From: Spirochaetota bacterium
GTDB taxonomy: Bacteria; Spirochaetota; Spirochaetia; Treponematales; Breznakiellaceae
DNA length: 11,851 nucleotides
Direction of reading: 5' to 3'
Assembly: GCA_023406985.1 (NCBI GenBank)
Contig: JAEXTK010000210.1
Coordinates: 1 to 11,851 of the forward strand
The translations under genes were made by a program, and so were the position numbers. Below are positions 1 to 7,900 of this stretch, piece after piece. The notes beneath the pieces are model-generated. The model was not told where the DNA came from, searched no databases, and saw only the letters and a program-made list of their open reading frames with translations. Position 1 is the first letter of the stretch, and every line of letters starts with the position of its first letter.

Positions 1-1
1 C

Positions 2-331
2 CCGGGGGCGGGGGCGGCCGCGGCCCCCCGCGACGCCGCGGCCCCCCGCGACGCCGCGGCCGTCCTCGACGCCGCGGCCTCCCTCGACGCCGCGGCCTCC
101 CTCGACGCCGAGATCCCCGCGGGAAGGTATCTCTTCGCGCAGCTCAGGCCGGACGGCGAGCTCAGGCCGGCTGAGCTCCTCGCCGCAGCCGCGCTGGAAT
201 TGCAGCGGGACGGCCTCTGGCGCGCCGTCGCGCTCGAACCGCGCGTCTACGTCCGCGCCCTGGCCGAAGGCGGCGGCACCGTGTTCCAGGTCCTCCGCCC
301 GATCGCCGCGGCGGCCGATCCCGCCGACTGA
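2..331 (+). CDS. C-terminal end of an unrecognised protein, cut by the window edge
   Basis: The frame is open from the first bases to a TGA at 329-331, giving at least 109 residues; the start lies outside the window. The first part is low-complexity: five six-residue units, first PRDAAA-like and then LDAAAS-like. After it comes an ordered segment beginning EIPAGRYLFAQLRPDG, followed by a helix-like Ala/Leu stretch and a strand-rich tail (WRAVALEPRVYVRALAEGG). I do not recognise the family. The stop is 1 nt before the lplA start codon, so the two are probably co-transcribed and may be translationally coupled. The tail looks like a folded domain after a flexible linker, but no function can be assigned. 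Confidence 0.6.
   Translation, partial: PGAGAAAAPRDAAAPRDAAAVLDAAASLDAAASLDAEIPAGRYLFAQLRPDGELRPAELLAAAALELQRDGLWRAVALEPRVYVRALAEGGGTVFQVLRPIAAAADPAD
20..109 (+). repeat. Five 18-bp tandem repeats inside the partial CDS
   Basis: The units run 20-37, 38-55, 56-73, 74-91 and 92-109. Each is GCGGCC, then CCCCGC, GTCCTC or TCCCTC, then GACGCC. They stay in frame, so copy-number change would add or remove six residues (Ala-rich with one Asp) without breaking the reading frame. Confidence 0.85.
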
Positions 332-332
332 C

Positions 333-1325
333 ATGCCCGCCGTCCGCGTCCTCCGTTCGCCCTCCACGGACATCTTCCTCAACCTCGCTATCGAAGATCG
401 CGTTTTCCGGACCTTCTCCGCGGACGAACGCATCCTCTTCCTCTGGTCCAACGAGGCCGCCGTGGTCATCGGCCGCTATCAGAACCCGTGGATCGAGTGC
501 AGGGCGGCCGAAATCGAGCGGGACGGCGTGGCCCTGGCCCGCCGCCAAAGCGGCGGAGGCACGGTCTGGCACGACCGCGGCAACCTCTGCTTCACCTTCA
601 TGAGCGCCACGCCCCTCATGGACCGGAGCGCGAACATCGGTCTCGTGGTCCGCGCCCTCCGCGGCCTCGGCCTGGACGCGCGGGAGAACGATCGCCTCGA
701 TATCCTCGTCGACGGCCGCAAGGTGTCGGGAAGCGCCTTCAGGGAAAGCTCGCTCAGGTCGTTCCACCACGGGACCCTGCTCGTGGGCGCCGACCTCCGG
801 GCGCTCGAGCGGTACCTGGCCCCCGGAGGGGCCGCCCACCGGGCCAAGGGCGTGAAATCGGTGCGCTCGCCCGTGGCGAACCTCGCCGACTCGCTGCCCG
901 GACTCACGATCGGACAGGTGGAAGAAGCCCTCGCGGCCGAAGCGGCCGTGACATGGGGCAGCGCGACGGTCGAGGACCTGGACGCCGCGGCCCTCGCGGC
1001 CCAGGCGGAGACGGCCGCCTACCGCGACCTGCTCGCGAGCCGCGCATGGCGCTTCGGCGCCTCGCCGCCCTTCGCGCGGAGGTTGGAGGCGGGAGACGCG
1101 GTGTTGACCTTGGAGATCGAAGGCGGCGCGGTTCGCGAGGCCTGGATCGAAAAGGGAGGATTTCGGCACGAAGGGGTGGCCGAGGCGATCAGGGGTATGG
1201 CGTACGATGAACGCGCCATCGCCGCTGCCCTGCGCGCGCTCGCGCCGCGGATTGTGATCGGAGAAGAGACCGACGCGACGATCGAGCCCCTCGCCGTCGC
1301 GCTGGAGGAAGGCCGCTTCTCATGA
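333..1325 (+). CDS. lplA: Lipoate-protein ligase A
   Basis: Cytoplasmic enzyme that activates free lipoate with ATP and attaches it to lysines of lipoyl domains (2-oxoacid dehydrogenases, GcvH). The 330-residue product matches the usual full length. Visible family motifs are RRQSGGGTVWHDRGNLCFTF (about 70-89), the catalytic-lysine motif GRKVSGSAFR (K130, equivalent to E. coli K133), the FHHGTLL strand (about 144-150) and KGVKSVRSPVANL (about 172-184). The C-terminal accessory domain (about 235-330, WRFGASPPFARRLEAG onward) is present, so no separate LplB is needed. The ATG lies 1 nt after the preceding stop and no clear Shine-Dalgarno is visible, which fits coupled translation. Free-lipoate scavenging is inferred; no lipoate-synthesis genes occur in the window. 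Confidence 0.95.
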   Translation: MPAVRVLRSPSTDIFLNLAIEDRVFRTFSADERILFLWSNEAAVVIGRYQNPWIECRAAEIERDGVALARRQSGGGTVWHDRGNLCFTFMSATPLMDRSANIGLVVRALRGLGLDARENDRLDILVDGRKVSGSAFRESSLRSFHHGTLLVGADLRALERYLAPGGAAHRAKGVKSVRSPVANLADSLPGLTIGQVEEALAAEAAVTWGSATVEDLDAAALAAQAETAAYRDLLASRAWRFGASPPFARRLEAGDAVLTLEIEGGAVREAWIEKGGFRHEGVAEAIRGMAYDERAIAAALRALAPRIVIGEETDATIEPLAVALEEGRFS

Positions 1326-1333
1326 AGCGGCCT
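1310..1333. terminator. Hairpin over the lplA stop codon, between convergent genes
   Basis: AGGCCGCTT and AAGCGGCCT form a perfect 9-bp stem around the loop CTCATG, and the lplA TGA (1323-1325) sits at the loop edge. No U-tract follows on either strand, so it is not a canonical intrinsic terminator. It may still block convergent read-through or protect the 3' end. Confidence 0.4.
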
Positions 1334-1349
1334 CGACCCCGCTCGCGCG

Positions 1350-2039
1350 CTACAGGCGCACGGCTTCCACCATGTAGCGGGAATCCATGCCGGAGGCGCC
1401 GGCCTTCCTGAGCTCCACGACGAAGATGAGCGAGCCGTCCCTGGGAGCGATGACCGCGCGGCGGATGCGGTAGGAAGCCACGAGCGCCCGCTTGAGCGCC
1501 GGCGTGCCGACGGTATAGCGCTTAACGGAACCGTCCTTGAGCGTGCGCTCCACGTCGATGTAGAAGGACGACTTGAGCGTCGCCCCGCTACCCTCGACGT
1601 AGGGTACGAGCGTGGCTTTGTACGAGGCGCCGGACTCGAAGTCCCGGAACTCGATGGGCGCTTGCCCTTCGGAGGCTCCGTTGTCCACGGCCAGATAGAG
1701 CGGTTGGCTCTGCCTGAGGAAATCCACCTTGTGCGCCGCGGCCAGACCGGCGTTTTCCGCGAGCAGCTTGTAGAAGGCGCCGGAGCCGTCCTGCCCCGCG
1801 ATGACCGGTCCGTCGTAGACGAGCGATTTCTTCCCGCCGCTCACGAAGTCGTTGCGCGGGACGTCCACCACGAAGAGCTCGGCCCAGGGTTTCAGGCTGT
1901 TCGATTCGACTCCGTACTGCGCGAACATATACCGGCTGCCGTCCGCCGAAAACCCGAGATCGACGAAGGAGGCTGCATCGCCCGCCCACGCGTTCAGCCC
2001 GAGGACGAGGACGAGGGGCGCGAGAAATCGTTTCGACAT
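1350..2039 (-). CDS. DUF2259-type predicted secreted protein
   Basis: The preferred start at 2039 gives 229 residues. AGGAGA lies 5 nt upstream, and the product begins with a clean signal peptide, MSKRFLAPLVLVLGLNAWAG, with likely cleavage after AWA. An in-frame ATG 11 codons upstream (2072) would bury the signal peptide and has no ribosome site. The mature protein opens with FVDLGFSADGSRYMFAQYG and continues as a beta-rich domain (ELFVVDVPRNDFVSGG, the strand YKATLVPYVEG, and IAPRDGSLIFVVELRK near the end). This matches my memory of the DUF2259/COG5497 family of predicted secreted proteins, well represented in treponemes. Function is unknown; periplasmic location is inferred. It is convergent with lplA and divergent from the membrane-protein gene. 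Confidence 0.75.
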   Translation of the reverse strand: MSKRFLAPLVLVLGLNAWAGDAASFVDLGFSADGSRYMFAQYGVESNSLKPWAELFVVDVPRNDFVSGGKKSLVYDGPVIAGQDGSGAFYKLLAENAGLAAAHKVDFLRQSQPLYLAVDNGASEGQAPIEFRDFESGASYKATLVPYVEGSGATLKSSFYIDVERTLKDGSVKRYTVGTPALKRALVASYRIRRAVIAPRDGSLIFVVELRKAGASGMDSRYMVEAVRL

Positions 2040-2044
2040 GGTTG

Positions 2045-2050
2045 TCTCCT
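2045..2050 (-). promoter_or_regulatory. Ribosome-binding site that fixes the DUF2259 start
   Basis: AGGAGA on the minus strand sits 5 nt before the ATG at 2039, supporting it over the upstream in-frame ATG. Confidence 0.7.
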
Positions 2051-2119
2051 CACGTATAGAGTATCGGCGCATCCCCGCCGGCCTTGAGTCCCTCCGGAGG
2101 AATGAACTATGCTGGATCC

Positions 2120-2953
2120 ATGACCCTTTCCATGCGGAACCGCTTGCTCGGCGTCGGCATCGCCGCCCCTATCCTCCCCGCGACCGCACTCATCTTGTCC
2201 GCGGCGGAAGCGCTCAGGACCGCCCCGGCGGCTTCGGAAGAAGCGATCCGCCGGGCCCGCGGCCTGATCCAGGTCCTTTCGGCTTTCCTCTTCGATCCCT
2301 CGCCCTACGCGCCGCTCGCGTCCATCGTCTTCTCGATCCTCTACGCCGGCGCGACCGTCGCCCTCATCTATTACTTTTTCGAGAAGACGCAGGCGCCGGA
2401 GATCCTCTTCATCGCGCTCTTCGCGCTCTCCCTCGCGGCCGAGGGATTCCGCATCGCGGTCCCCCTGGCCATGGCTCGGAATTGGCCGCCCGCCTACGTG
2501 GTGGGCGCCGCGCGGGCCCTGCTCTTCGGACGCTTCTTCGGCCTCTTCGCCCTCTTCGCCGCGGGACTGTACGCGGCCGGCCTCGAATACCAGAAGCACG
2601 GCCGCGTCGTGATCATCGTCGCCGCGGCCGCGTTCGCCATCGCGGCGGGAGCCCCGGTGGACGGCCTATCGTGGGACAGCTCCTTCTCGCCCATTCCCGG
2701 CTACGCGTTCATGTTGGAGATCGTTCAGATCGGGGTGGCCGCCATCGCAGTCGTCAATTTCCTCGTGGCCGCCTACTCGCGCGGCACCGCGGATTTCGCG
2801 CACGTGGCGCTCGGCTGCGTGCTCGTAGTGATCGGAAGGGATGGCCTCATCCGGGCCGACACGTGGCTCGCCCTCCCCTTGGGAGCGGCGGCCATCGCCA
2901 GCGGGACGGTCCTCGCCGCCGCCAAGGTGCATCGGTTTTATCTCTGGCTATAA
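2120..2953 (+). CDS. Unrecognised multi-spanning membrane protein
   Basis: 277 residues from this start. I do not recognise the family. Roughly eight hydrophobic segments alternate with short loops: an N-terminal one (RLLGVGIAAPILPATALIL), then YAPLASIVFSILYAGATVAL, EILFIALFALSLAAEG, ALLFGRFFGLFALFAAGLYA, VVIIVAAAAFAIAAG, MLEIVQIGVAAIAVVNFLVA, FAHVALGCVLVVIG and LALPLGAAAIASGTVLAA. The loop DGLSWDSSFSPIPGY lies before segment six. There is no transporter or enzyme motif I can name. The start is uncertain: a strong GGAGG (2096-2100) is 1 nt from an in-frame ATG at 2102 and 19 nt from the one at 2120; a TTG at 2084 is also in frame. It ends 7 bp from the convergent kinase-family gene. Confidence 0.75.
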   Translation: MTLSMRNRLLGVGIAAPILPATALILSAAEALRTAPAASEEAIRRARGLIQVLSAFLFDPSPYAPLASIVFSILYAGATVALIYYFFEKTQAPEILFIALFALSLAAEGFRIAVPLAMARNWPPAYVVGAARALLFGRFFGLFALFAAGLYAAGLEYQKHGRVVIIVAAAAFAIAAGAPVDGLSWDSSFSPIPGYAFMLEIVQIGVAAIAVVNFLVAAYSRGTADFAHVALGCVLVVIGRDGLIRADTWLALPLGAAAIASGTVLAAAKVHRFYLWL

Positions 2954-2960
2954 AAGACGG

Positions 2961-3608
2961 TCAGGAGAGCGCGCCGGCTACCTCGACGGCAAAGCCGACC
3001 GCGAGCGGAAGGGCGATATTGTCGTAGTCTTCCAGGGGCAAGGCCTCCACGAACGTGGCGACGAAGGCGGCGAAGAAGGCTGTGCGGAAGTCGGCGGAGA
3101 TCCGGTAGGCGACCAGGAAAACCGCGGAGAAGCAGGCGGCTGACCCCTCCAGGCTCTTGCCCCGCAGGAACGCCGGGCGTATGCGCCCCACAAGCTTACC
3201 CACGAGGCTCGCGAGGCCGTCCCCGAAGGCGAGCGCATAGATGGCGATGGTCGCGGCGGGATCTGGATAGAGCAAGAGCGCGAGCATGGCGCCGAGGCCG
3301 AGCGTCACGGGGCCGAGCACGAAGCGGCCGCGATCCCGATCGCGCGCGGCGATCGCGGTGACCGCGGAGATCAACGGGATCCTCACTCCCGCGTAGCGGG
3401 CCGATTCGGCGTACGTGTAGACGATCGTTCCCAGCGCGAGGGCCGCGACGGTGAGCCCGCGGTTTACGTAGGCGAGGCTCGGCGCGAGGGCGATAAGGAA
3501 ATGGATGGACTTACGGATCAGTTCCGTCCGGATGTCGGCCCACTGGCTGACGAAGCCCCCTCTCGGGATGGCCACTGCGAGCGCTTGCTTTTTATCGATA
3601 GATTCCAT
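2961..3608 (-). CDS. Dolichol/phytol-kinase family (SEC59-type) membrane protein
   Basis: 215 residues, integral membrane. Motifs of the SEC59/DGK1/VTE5 family (CTP-dependent polyprenol, phytol or diacylglycerol kinases) are visible in order: ELIRKSIHF (29-37), FGDGLASLVGKLVGR (128-142), KSLEGS (151-156), E188, and YDNIALP (195-201). About six hydrophobic segments surround them. The family phosphorylates a lipid alcohol at the membrane; which one cannot be told from sequence. The start at 3608 is chosen because AGAAGG is 7 nt upstream; the ATG at 3614 is only 1 nt from that site. No partner gene for isoprenoid or phospholipid metabolism is adjacent, and the gene appears monocistronic. Confidence 0.8.
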   Translation of the reverse strand: MESIDKKQALAVAIPRGGFVSQWADIRTELIRKSIHFLIALAPSLAYVNRGLTVAALALGTIVYTYAESARYAGVRIPLISAVTAIAARDRDRGRFVLGPVTLGLGAMLALLLYPDPAATIAIYALAFGDGLASLVGKLVGRIRPAFLRGKSLEGSAACFSAVFLVAYRISADFRTAFFAAFVATFVEALPLEDYDNIALPLAVGFAVEVAGALS

Positions 3609-3783
3609 TTGCATGCCTTCTTTTTAGCAATTCTCGTGCCATAAGAAATGCATAACGATCCAAAAATAATTCCTTTTAAGATAATGAATAAAGGACAGCT
3701 TTTCCGCGCGTTCCCCTAACTACCCCGAATTCGTATGATATTGTATACGCCCTTTTTTCAATAAAAACTAGTCCGCCTTCGCC
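3609..3783. other. AT-rich intergenic stretch between the kinase-family gene and the tRNA-Val promoter
   Basis: Markedly richer in A+T than the surrounding genes, especially 3620-3700 and 3735-3775. It contains the minus-strand ribosome site AGAAGG (3616-3621) for the kinase-family gene. I see no credible ORF, and no promoter for that gene that I would defend, although one should lie here. Confidence 0.6.
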
Positions 3784-3812
3784 TTGACACGAGGCCCTCC
3801 CGATGCTAGTAT
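3784..3812 (+). promoter_or_regulatory. Strong sigma70-type promoter for tRNA-Val
   Basis: TTGACA at 3784-3789, a 17-bp spacer, then TAGTAT at 3807-3812, preceded by TGC (extended -10). The start point should fall near 3819, leaving a leader of about 33 nt before the tRNA. Confidence 0.8.
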
Positions 3813-3841
3813 CGCCACCGTTCCGCATCGCTAATAGACAG

Positions 3842-3938
3842 GCAGTTTTTTGGGCGATTAACTCAGTGGGAGAGTGCTACCTTCACACGGTAGAAGTCAT
3901 TGGTTCAAATCCAATATCGCCCAAAAAACTGCTTTTTT
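3842..3938 (+). repeat. Leader/trailer inverted repeat that extends the tRNA-Val acceptor stem, ending in a T-run
   Basis: GCAGTTTTTT (3842-3851) directly before the tRNA is the exact complement of AAAAAACTGC (3923-3932) after it. With the 7-bp acceptor stem this gives a perfect 17-bp helix in the precursor; G3841-T3933 (wobble) and A3840-T3934 could extend it. TTTTTT follows at 3933-3938, so the tRNA-capped helix plus U-tract could also act as the transcription terminator. Confidence 0.85.
3852..3923 (+). tRNA. tRNA-Val (anticodon CAC)
   Basis: A complete 72-nt cloverleaf. Acceptor stem GGGCGAT/ATCGCCC, D-stem ACTC/GAGT, anticodon stem CTACC/GGTAG with loop TTCACAC (anticodon CAC, reading GUG), T-stem ATTGG/CCAAT with loop TTCAAAT, and discriminator A at 3923. 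The 3' CCA is not encoded; A's follow, so tRNA nucleotidyltransferase must add it. A consensus promoter sits about 40 bp upstream. The flanks are complementary to each other and extend the acceptor stem, and a partial copy of the gene lies 33 bp downstream. Confidence 0.95.
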
Positions 3939-3956
3939 ATTAAGCGCCAAGTCCGA

Positions 3957-4065
3957 CTTCACACGGTAGAAGTCATTGGTTCTTCATGCGGCCTTCGGCC
4001 GCGCTCCGTCAGGGATTGATTGAGGCGCCGCGCGTCCGCGGCGCGGCGTAGTCCAATATCGCCCA
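3957..4065 (+). pseudogene. Partial tRNA-Val copy split in its T-loop by a two-hairpin insert
   Basis: Positions 3957-3982 repeat 26 bases of the intact gene exactly (3881-3906: anticodon loop, variable region, T-stem 5' strand, up to GGTTC). Positions 4052-4065 repeat its last 14 bases (TCCAATATCGCCCA). Between them, 69 nt replace the three A's of the T-loop. The 5' half of the tRNA is absent, so no functional tRNA can form. Its left edge creates a small new hairpin, GACTTC/GAAGTC. It lies between tRNA-Val and the end of the CPBP protease gene. Confidence 0.85.
3988..4048 (+). repeat. Two-hairpin element, copy 1 (inside the tRNA-Val fragment)
   Basis: Hairpin A is GCGGCC-TTC-GGCCGC (3988-4002). 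A 22-nt linker follows, containing TCCGTCAGGGATTGATTGAG (4005-4024). Hairpin B is GCGCCGCG-CGTC-CGCGGCGC (4025-4044), running into GCGGCGCGGCG (4038-4048). A structurally matching element lies at 11632-11691. The bipartite, palindromic, non-coding form resembles REP/BIME or MITE-type repeats; family membership is inferred. Confidence 0.6.
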
Positions 4066-4123
4066 TAACGATTTACGACATCCTTGCGGCGCGGCGTCGA
4101 CAGACGCGCGATACGGGACTGCC

Positions 4124-4900
4124 TCAAGCGCGCGCTTCGGATCGGCGGCTCGGCGCGATCTTCTTGGCGATCGCGAGTTCGAGAAGGACCGCGACGCTGA
4201 GCGAGAGCGTGAAGACGCTCCAGGGGTCGTACCGCGAACCATCCACGGGATAGAGTTGCCACGCGAGGTTGTAAGTCGCGTGGAGGATGAGACTCACCGC
4301 GCCGGCCCTCCCTGAGAGCGCGTACAGCTGAATCATCATGATCCTGGAGACGAAAGAGAAGAGGCATTGGCCGACGATCCATGACGCCGCGTGCCCGGTC
4401 TGGATGAACGGGATCAGGTGCCAGGCGACATAGCAGGCGGGAACCGAGAGGTAGTGCCTGTAGCGCCGGGAATCCTCGTAGTCCAGCAGCAGGAAGCCGG
4501 TCCAGCCCGATTCCTCCCCGATCGCGGACACGATGAACGCGACGAGCAGGATCAAGAGGCGCGGCGCCCGTATGACGAGGTCCTCCTCCAACGCGCCGCT
4601 CAATCTCGCGAACAAGAACGATAGGAGCAGAATGGCGGGCATGAGGACGAAGCTCAGCGTCCGCACCCCGAAGCCCCTCCCCGTCCGAAAACGGAAAAGG
4701 TTCCGGAACGCCGCGGTCCGCGACTCCGCGTTTTCCCCGAATACCGCCGCCACCGCCAAGAAGGGAGCGACGAACATCGCGGCGCTCAGAGGCACCCCCG
4801 GTAGGATGCGCATATCGAAGACTGCCCCCGCGAGGATGAAGGGAAGGGTGAATCCGATCAACAAGAGGAAGAACTTCCTACGTTCGGCTGCAGAGGTCAT
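4124..4900 (-). CDS. CPBP-family (Abi/CAAX-type) intramembrane metalloprotease
   Basis: 258 residues with about seven to eight hydrophobic segments. The three family motifs are present: EESGWTGFLL (glutamates 129-130; T replaces the arginine of the EExxxR consensus), the second-motif histidine in YVAWHLIPF (H161), and HATYNLAW (H207, N211). These residues form the active site of CPBP/Rce1-type proteases inside the membrane. The start at 4900 follows AGGAGG (4911-4916), which overlaps the TAG stop of the TPR gene upstream, so the pair is one operon with coupled translation. Bacterial members act in bacteriocin immunity or protein maturation; the role here is unknown. The same frame is open further upstream, but that stretch is antisense to nothing and simply overlaps the TPR gene. 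Confidence 0.85.
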   Translation of the reverse strand: MTSAAERRKFFLLLIGFTLPFILAGAVFDMRILPGVPLSAAMFVAPFLAVAAVFGENAESRTAAFRNLFRFRTGRGFGVRTLSFVLMPAILLLSFLFARLSGALEEDLVIRAPRLLILLVAFIVSAIGEESGWTGFLLLDYEDSRRYRHYLSVPACYVAWHLIPFIQTGHAASWIVGQCLFSFVSRIMMIQLYALSGRAGAVSLILHATYNLAWQLYPVDGSRYDPWSVFTLSLSVAVLLELAIAKKIAPSRRSEARA

Positions 4901-4914
4901 GCTCCGCACGCCTC

Positions 4915-7900
4915 CTACTCCGCCAGGATCTTTTCCCAGACCGAAGGTTCCTGGACGTCCTTGTCGATCTCCGCGTAGATCTGGGCCTCGTAGGGAACCT
5001 TGGGGTACAGGCTGCCCCGCGTATTGAGGAAGGCGAGGTTCGCCTGCTCGGACCGGACCATCGTGTTCGGGTCCCGCGTGAGGGCGTCCCAGGCGCGGGC
5101 GGATTCGGAGTAGAGGGCGAGCGCGCGGGCGCGGTAGCGGGCATCGCCGGTCCGGTCCGCGAGGGCCTCGAGCGTCACGCCGAGGTTGTTGCGCGCGCGC
5201 ATCAAGCGCTCGGCGAGTTCGGCGTGCTCCGGCCGCGCGTTCGGCACCAGTACGGGGAAACGGGCGCGCTCGGCCTCCAGCATGTCGAGGAGGCGATTGT
5301 AGTAGCCCTGCGCCGCGTGGAGATCGCCGCGGCGATAGAGCGCGTTGCCGAGGGCGAACATGAGGCGACGGTTGAGCGGAAGCTCGGTGGAGGCGTCGAA
5401 GAAATACTCCACCGCCGCGGCCCAATCGCCCTTCGCGTATCCGACATACCCCATCCGGTACCGTATCTCGGGCGGCGACCATCCGTGGGAGGCCGCTTCC
5501 CGGTAATCGGCCATGGCGGCGTCCAGGTCTCCCGCCTTGAAGTACTCAAGGTCGCCGAGGTCCGCGTAGAGCCTGCCGTATTCAGGGGCCCGGTCCAGGA
5601 TGCGCCGGGCGAGCGCGTCCTCGTAGAGGCGGATACCGTTCGCGAGCTGTTCTTGGGCGGCGAGGAATTCCTTGGCCTGCGTGAGGAGCGTCGCGTATCG
5701 CCGGTGTGCGTCGATTCGGTAAGCGGTCCGGCGCGCGGAAACCTCGTGCGCCGCGGAGAACGCGGCGAGCGCGCGCTCGAGGGCTCCCCGTTCCTCATCG
5801 CTCCTGCCGTACCGCTCGTAATACCGGGCGAGGTGGTAATAGGATTCCGGATGAGCCGGATCCGTCCGGACCGCCCGTTCCAGGAGTTTCCGGAGGTTCT
5901 CTATGCGTTCCACGTTCGGATCGGGGACGCCGACGGGGACCTCTTCCTTCTTATCCAGCAGGTACCCGCCGAGTTCGGCCAGGGAAGGCCCGGATATCTT
6001 CCGCTTTTCCGAAGAAAGGAAATACTCCTGCAGGGGGAGGACCTCGGCCAGCTTATCCGTGCGGATGAAATAGATGAGCATGCGCTCCAGGAACGCGTCC
6101 TGGCGGCCATACTTTTCCATGAGGCGCGCGTAGGCCCGCCGGGCCTCCTCGTAGCGGGAAGCGTCCTGCTCCGCCCAGGCCATGTTGTTGTCGCCGAGGG
6201 CGAGCAAACCCTCGCGATCGTCGACGCTATAGTCCAGTATCTGATCGCGCAGGATCCGATCCGCCTTGGCGAAATTGCGTAGCTCCTTGGACTCCATGGC
6301 CGCGTACAGGAGCGCGCCCCGCTTGTCGCGCGGATAGAGCTTGAGGAGTTGGTCGTATTTCTCTTCGGCCAGGATGTACTGGCGCTCGTCCGCGAACCCG
6401 CGGGCATACTTGTAGAACCAGTTCTTGGATCGCCGGAGCCGGAAGCCCTGATCGAATCGCTCGTTCGCCCGCGCGTACTCGCCCGCCTCGATGCGCTCCA
6501 TGCCCTGCGTGTAGTAGGCGTACGCCCGAAGCGGACGATACACGAATTCGAAGCCGAGATACGCCACGGAGGTCGCGATCGCGGCCACGAACGCGAACAC
6601 CCGGAGGACGGGCAGGATGTTGTGGACGAACGCGTACGCGAAGGTCGCGCGCTCCGCCTCGAGCTCCTCGCCGGTCCGTTTCTCGAAACCGCGCGGGATG
6701 GGTATGGACCTACCGATGAGCCGTGAGGCGAGCGTCGCCGTTTCCCGCGCGGCGGCGCCCCGGACCAGCAACCGGACCAGGGCCGACATGTCCTCCGGCG
6801 GCACCGCGTGTTCGGCGATCAGCTCTTCGCAGGCGATCCTCAAGTTGAGCGGGTAGGCCGTGAGGGTCGCTTGGAGTTTCTCCAGATCCTGTTCGGAAAG
6901 GACGATCTCCTCGACCTCGGCGCTCGGCATCGCCCGCCCGGCGCGCCTCGGCGGGGCGACGCGCGCGGGCTCCTCTTTCGCCTGGGCGCCGCGGAAGACG
7001 TCGTCGATGCCCTCGAGGGAAAAGTCCTCCAGATGGGCGAACCCGTCTTCCTCGCCTCGCGCGGGAGCGCCCTCGGGCGCCACGCCGAAGCCGGATGAGA
7101 GGAAGTCGTTATCGAGGCTGAAGGTATCGAACGAATCGATCGAAGCTCCCTCGGCTTCTCCCCGGTCCTCCTCCGCGCCGGCCGCGTCTTCCGGCGCTTC
7201 GGGAGCCCCTTCGGCGGGGGGGCGCTGCTCGTCCAGATCCATGGAGAAATCGGGGATGTCGAAGATATCCTCCGCGGCGGGGACATTGCCTTTGCGGCCG
7301 ACGGTCGGCTTTTCTTCCGCGGCCGGCGGTTTCTCGGATTCCACTTCGGAGAACAAGGAGAACGACTCGTCGGTATCGAGGAGATCGAAGTCGGAGGGGG
7401 CTGCCGTCCCTTCCGGCGCGGACGCCTCGTCCGCGATCTCCTCGCCCTCGAGTTCCTCCGCTTCGGAAGGCATTCCCGCGGCCGAGGAGGGCTCCGCGGC
7501 CCCTTCCTCGTCGCGCGCGGGGGCCTCCTCGCCGCCCGAGGCGGAATCGTCGCCCAGGGCGAAATCGCCGCCGAGATCGAGGTCATCGAACGAAAAATCG
7601 GCGGGAAATTCTTCCGCGTTTGCCTTCGGGGTCTCGGCGCGCCCCTCCTCTACCTCCGCCGCGAGCCCGTCGAGGAGTCCTTCCGGTATGCCGAAATCTT
7701 CCGCCCCCGCCTCGCCGGCCGGAGCCTCGCCCGCCGCGGATTCCGGTAAGGAGCCGGGGAACGCGGAAGCCTCGAATGGCGGTTCGAAGCCGGCCTCCGG
7801 CGGCTCCGGCGCGGGCAGCGGCTCTTCTTCCCGCGGAGGCTCCAGCCCCATGCCCGCGTCAGGGGGCGGCGCCGAAAGGTCATCGGGGATGGAGTCGAGG

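Noticed and set aside
162..1169. 335-codon open frame on the minus strand over lplA
   Set aside because: Antisense to a clear lplA gene; Arg/Gly/Ala-rich translation without domains, as expected from high-GC shadow frames.
3842..4065. CRISPR array or group I/II intron in the tRNA region
   Set aside because: Only two unequal repeats and no spacer series; the 69-nt insert is far too short and lacks intron core motifs, and the copy lacks its 5' tRNA half.
3881..4065. attL/attR sites of an integrated element at tRNA-Val
   Set aside because: The repeats are only 76 bp apart, with no integrase or cargo between them; a local copy plus insertion fits better.
4094..4107. GCGTC-GACA-GACGC hairpin as terminator of the CPBP gene
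   Set aside because: Five-bp stem with no U-tract on the minus strand.
4901..5482. Upstream extension of the CPBP protease frame
   Set aside because: It overlaps the TPR coding region in another frame, is Arg/Pro-rich, and the start at 4900 has a good ribosome site.
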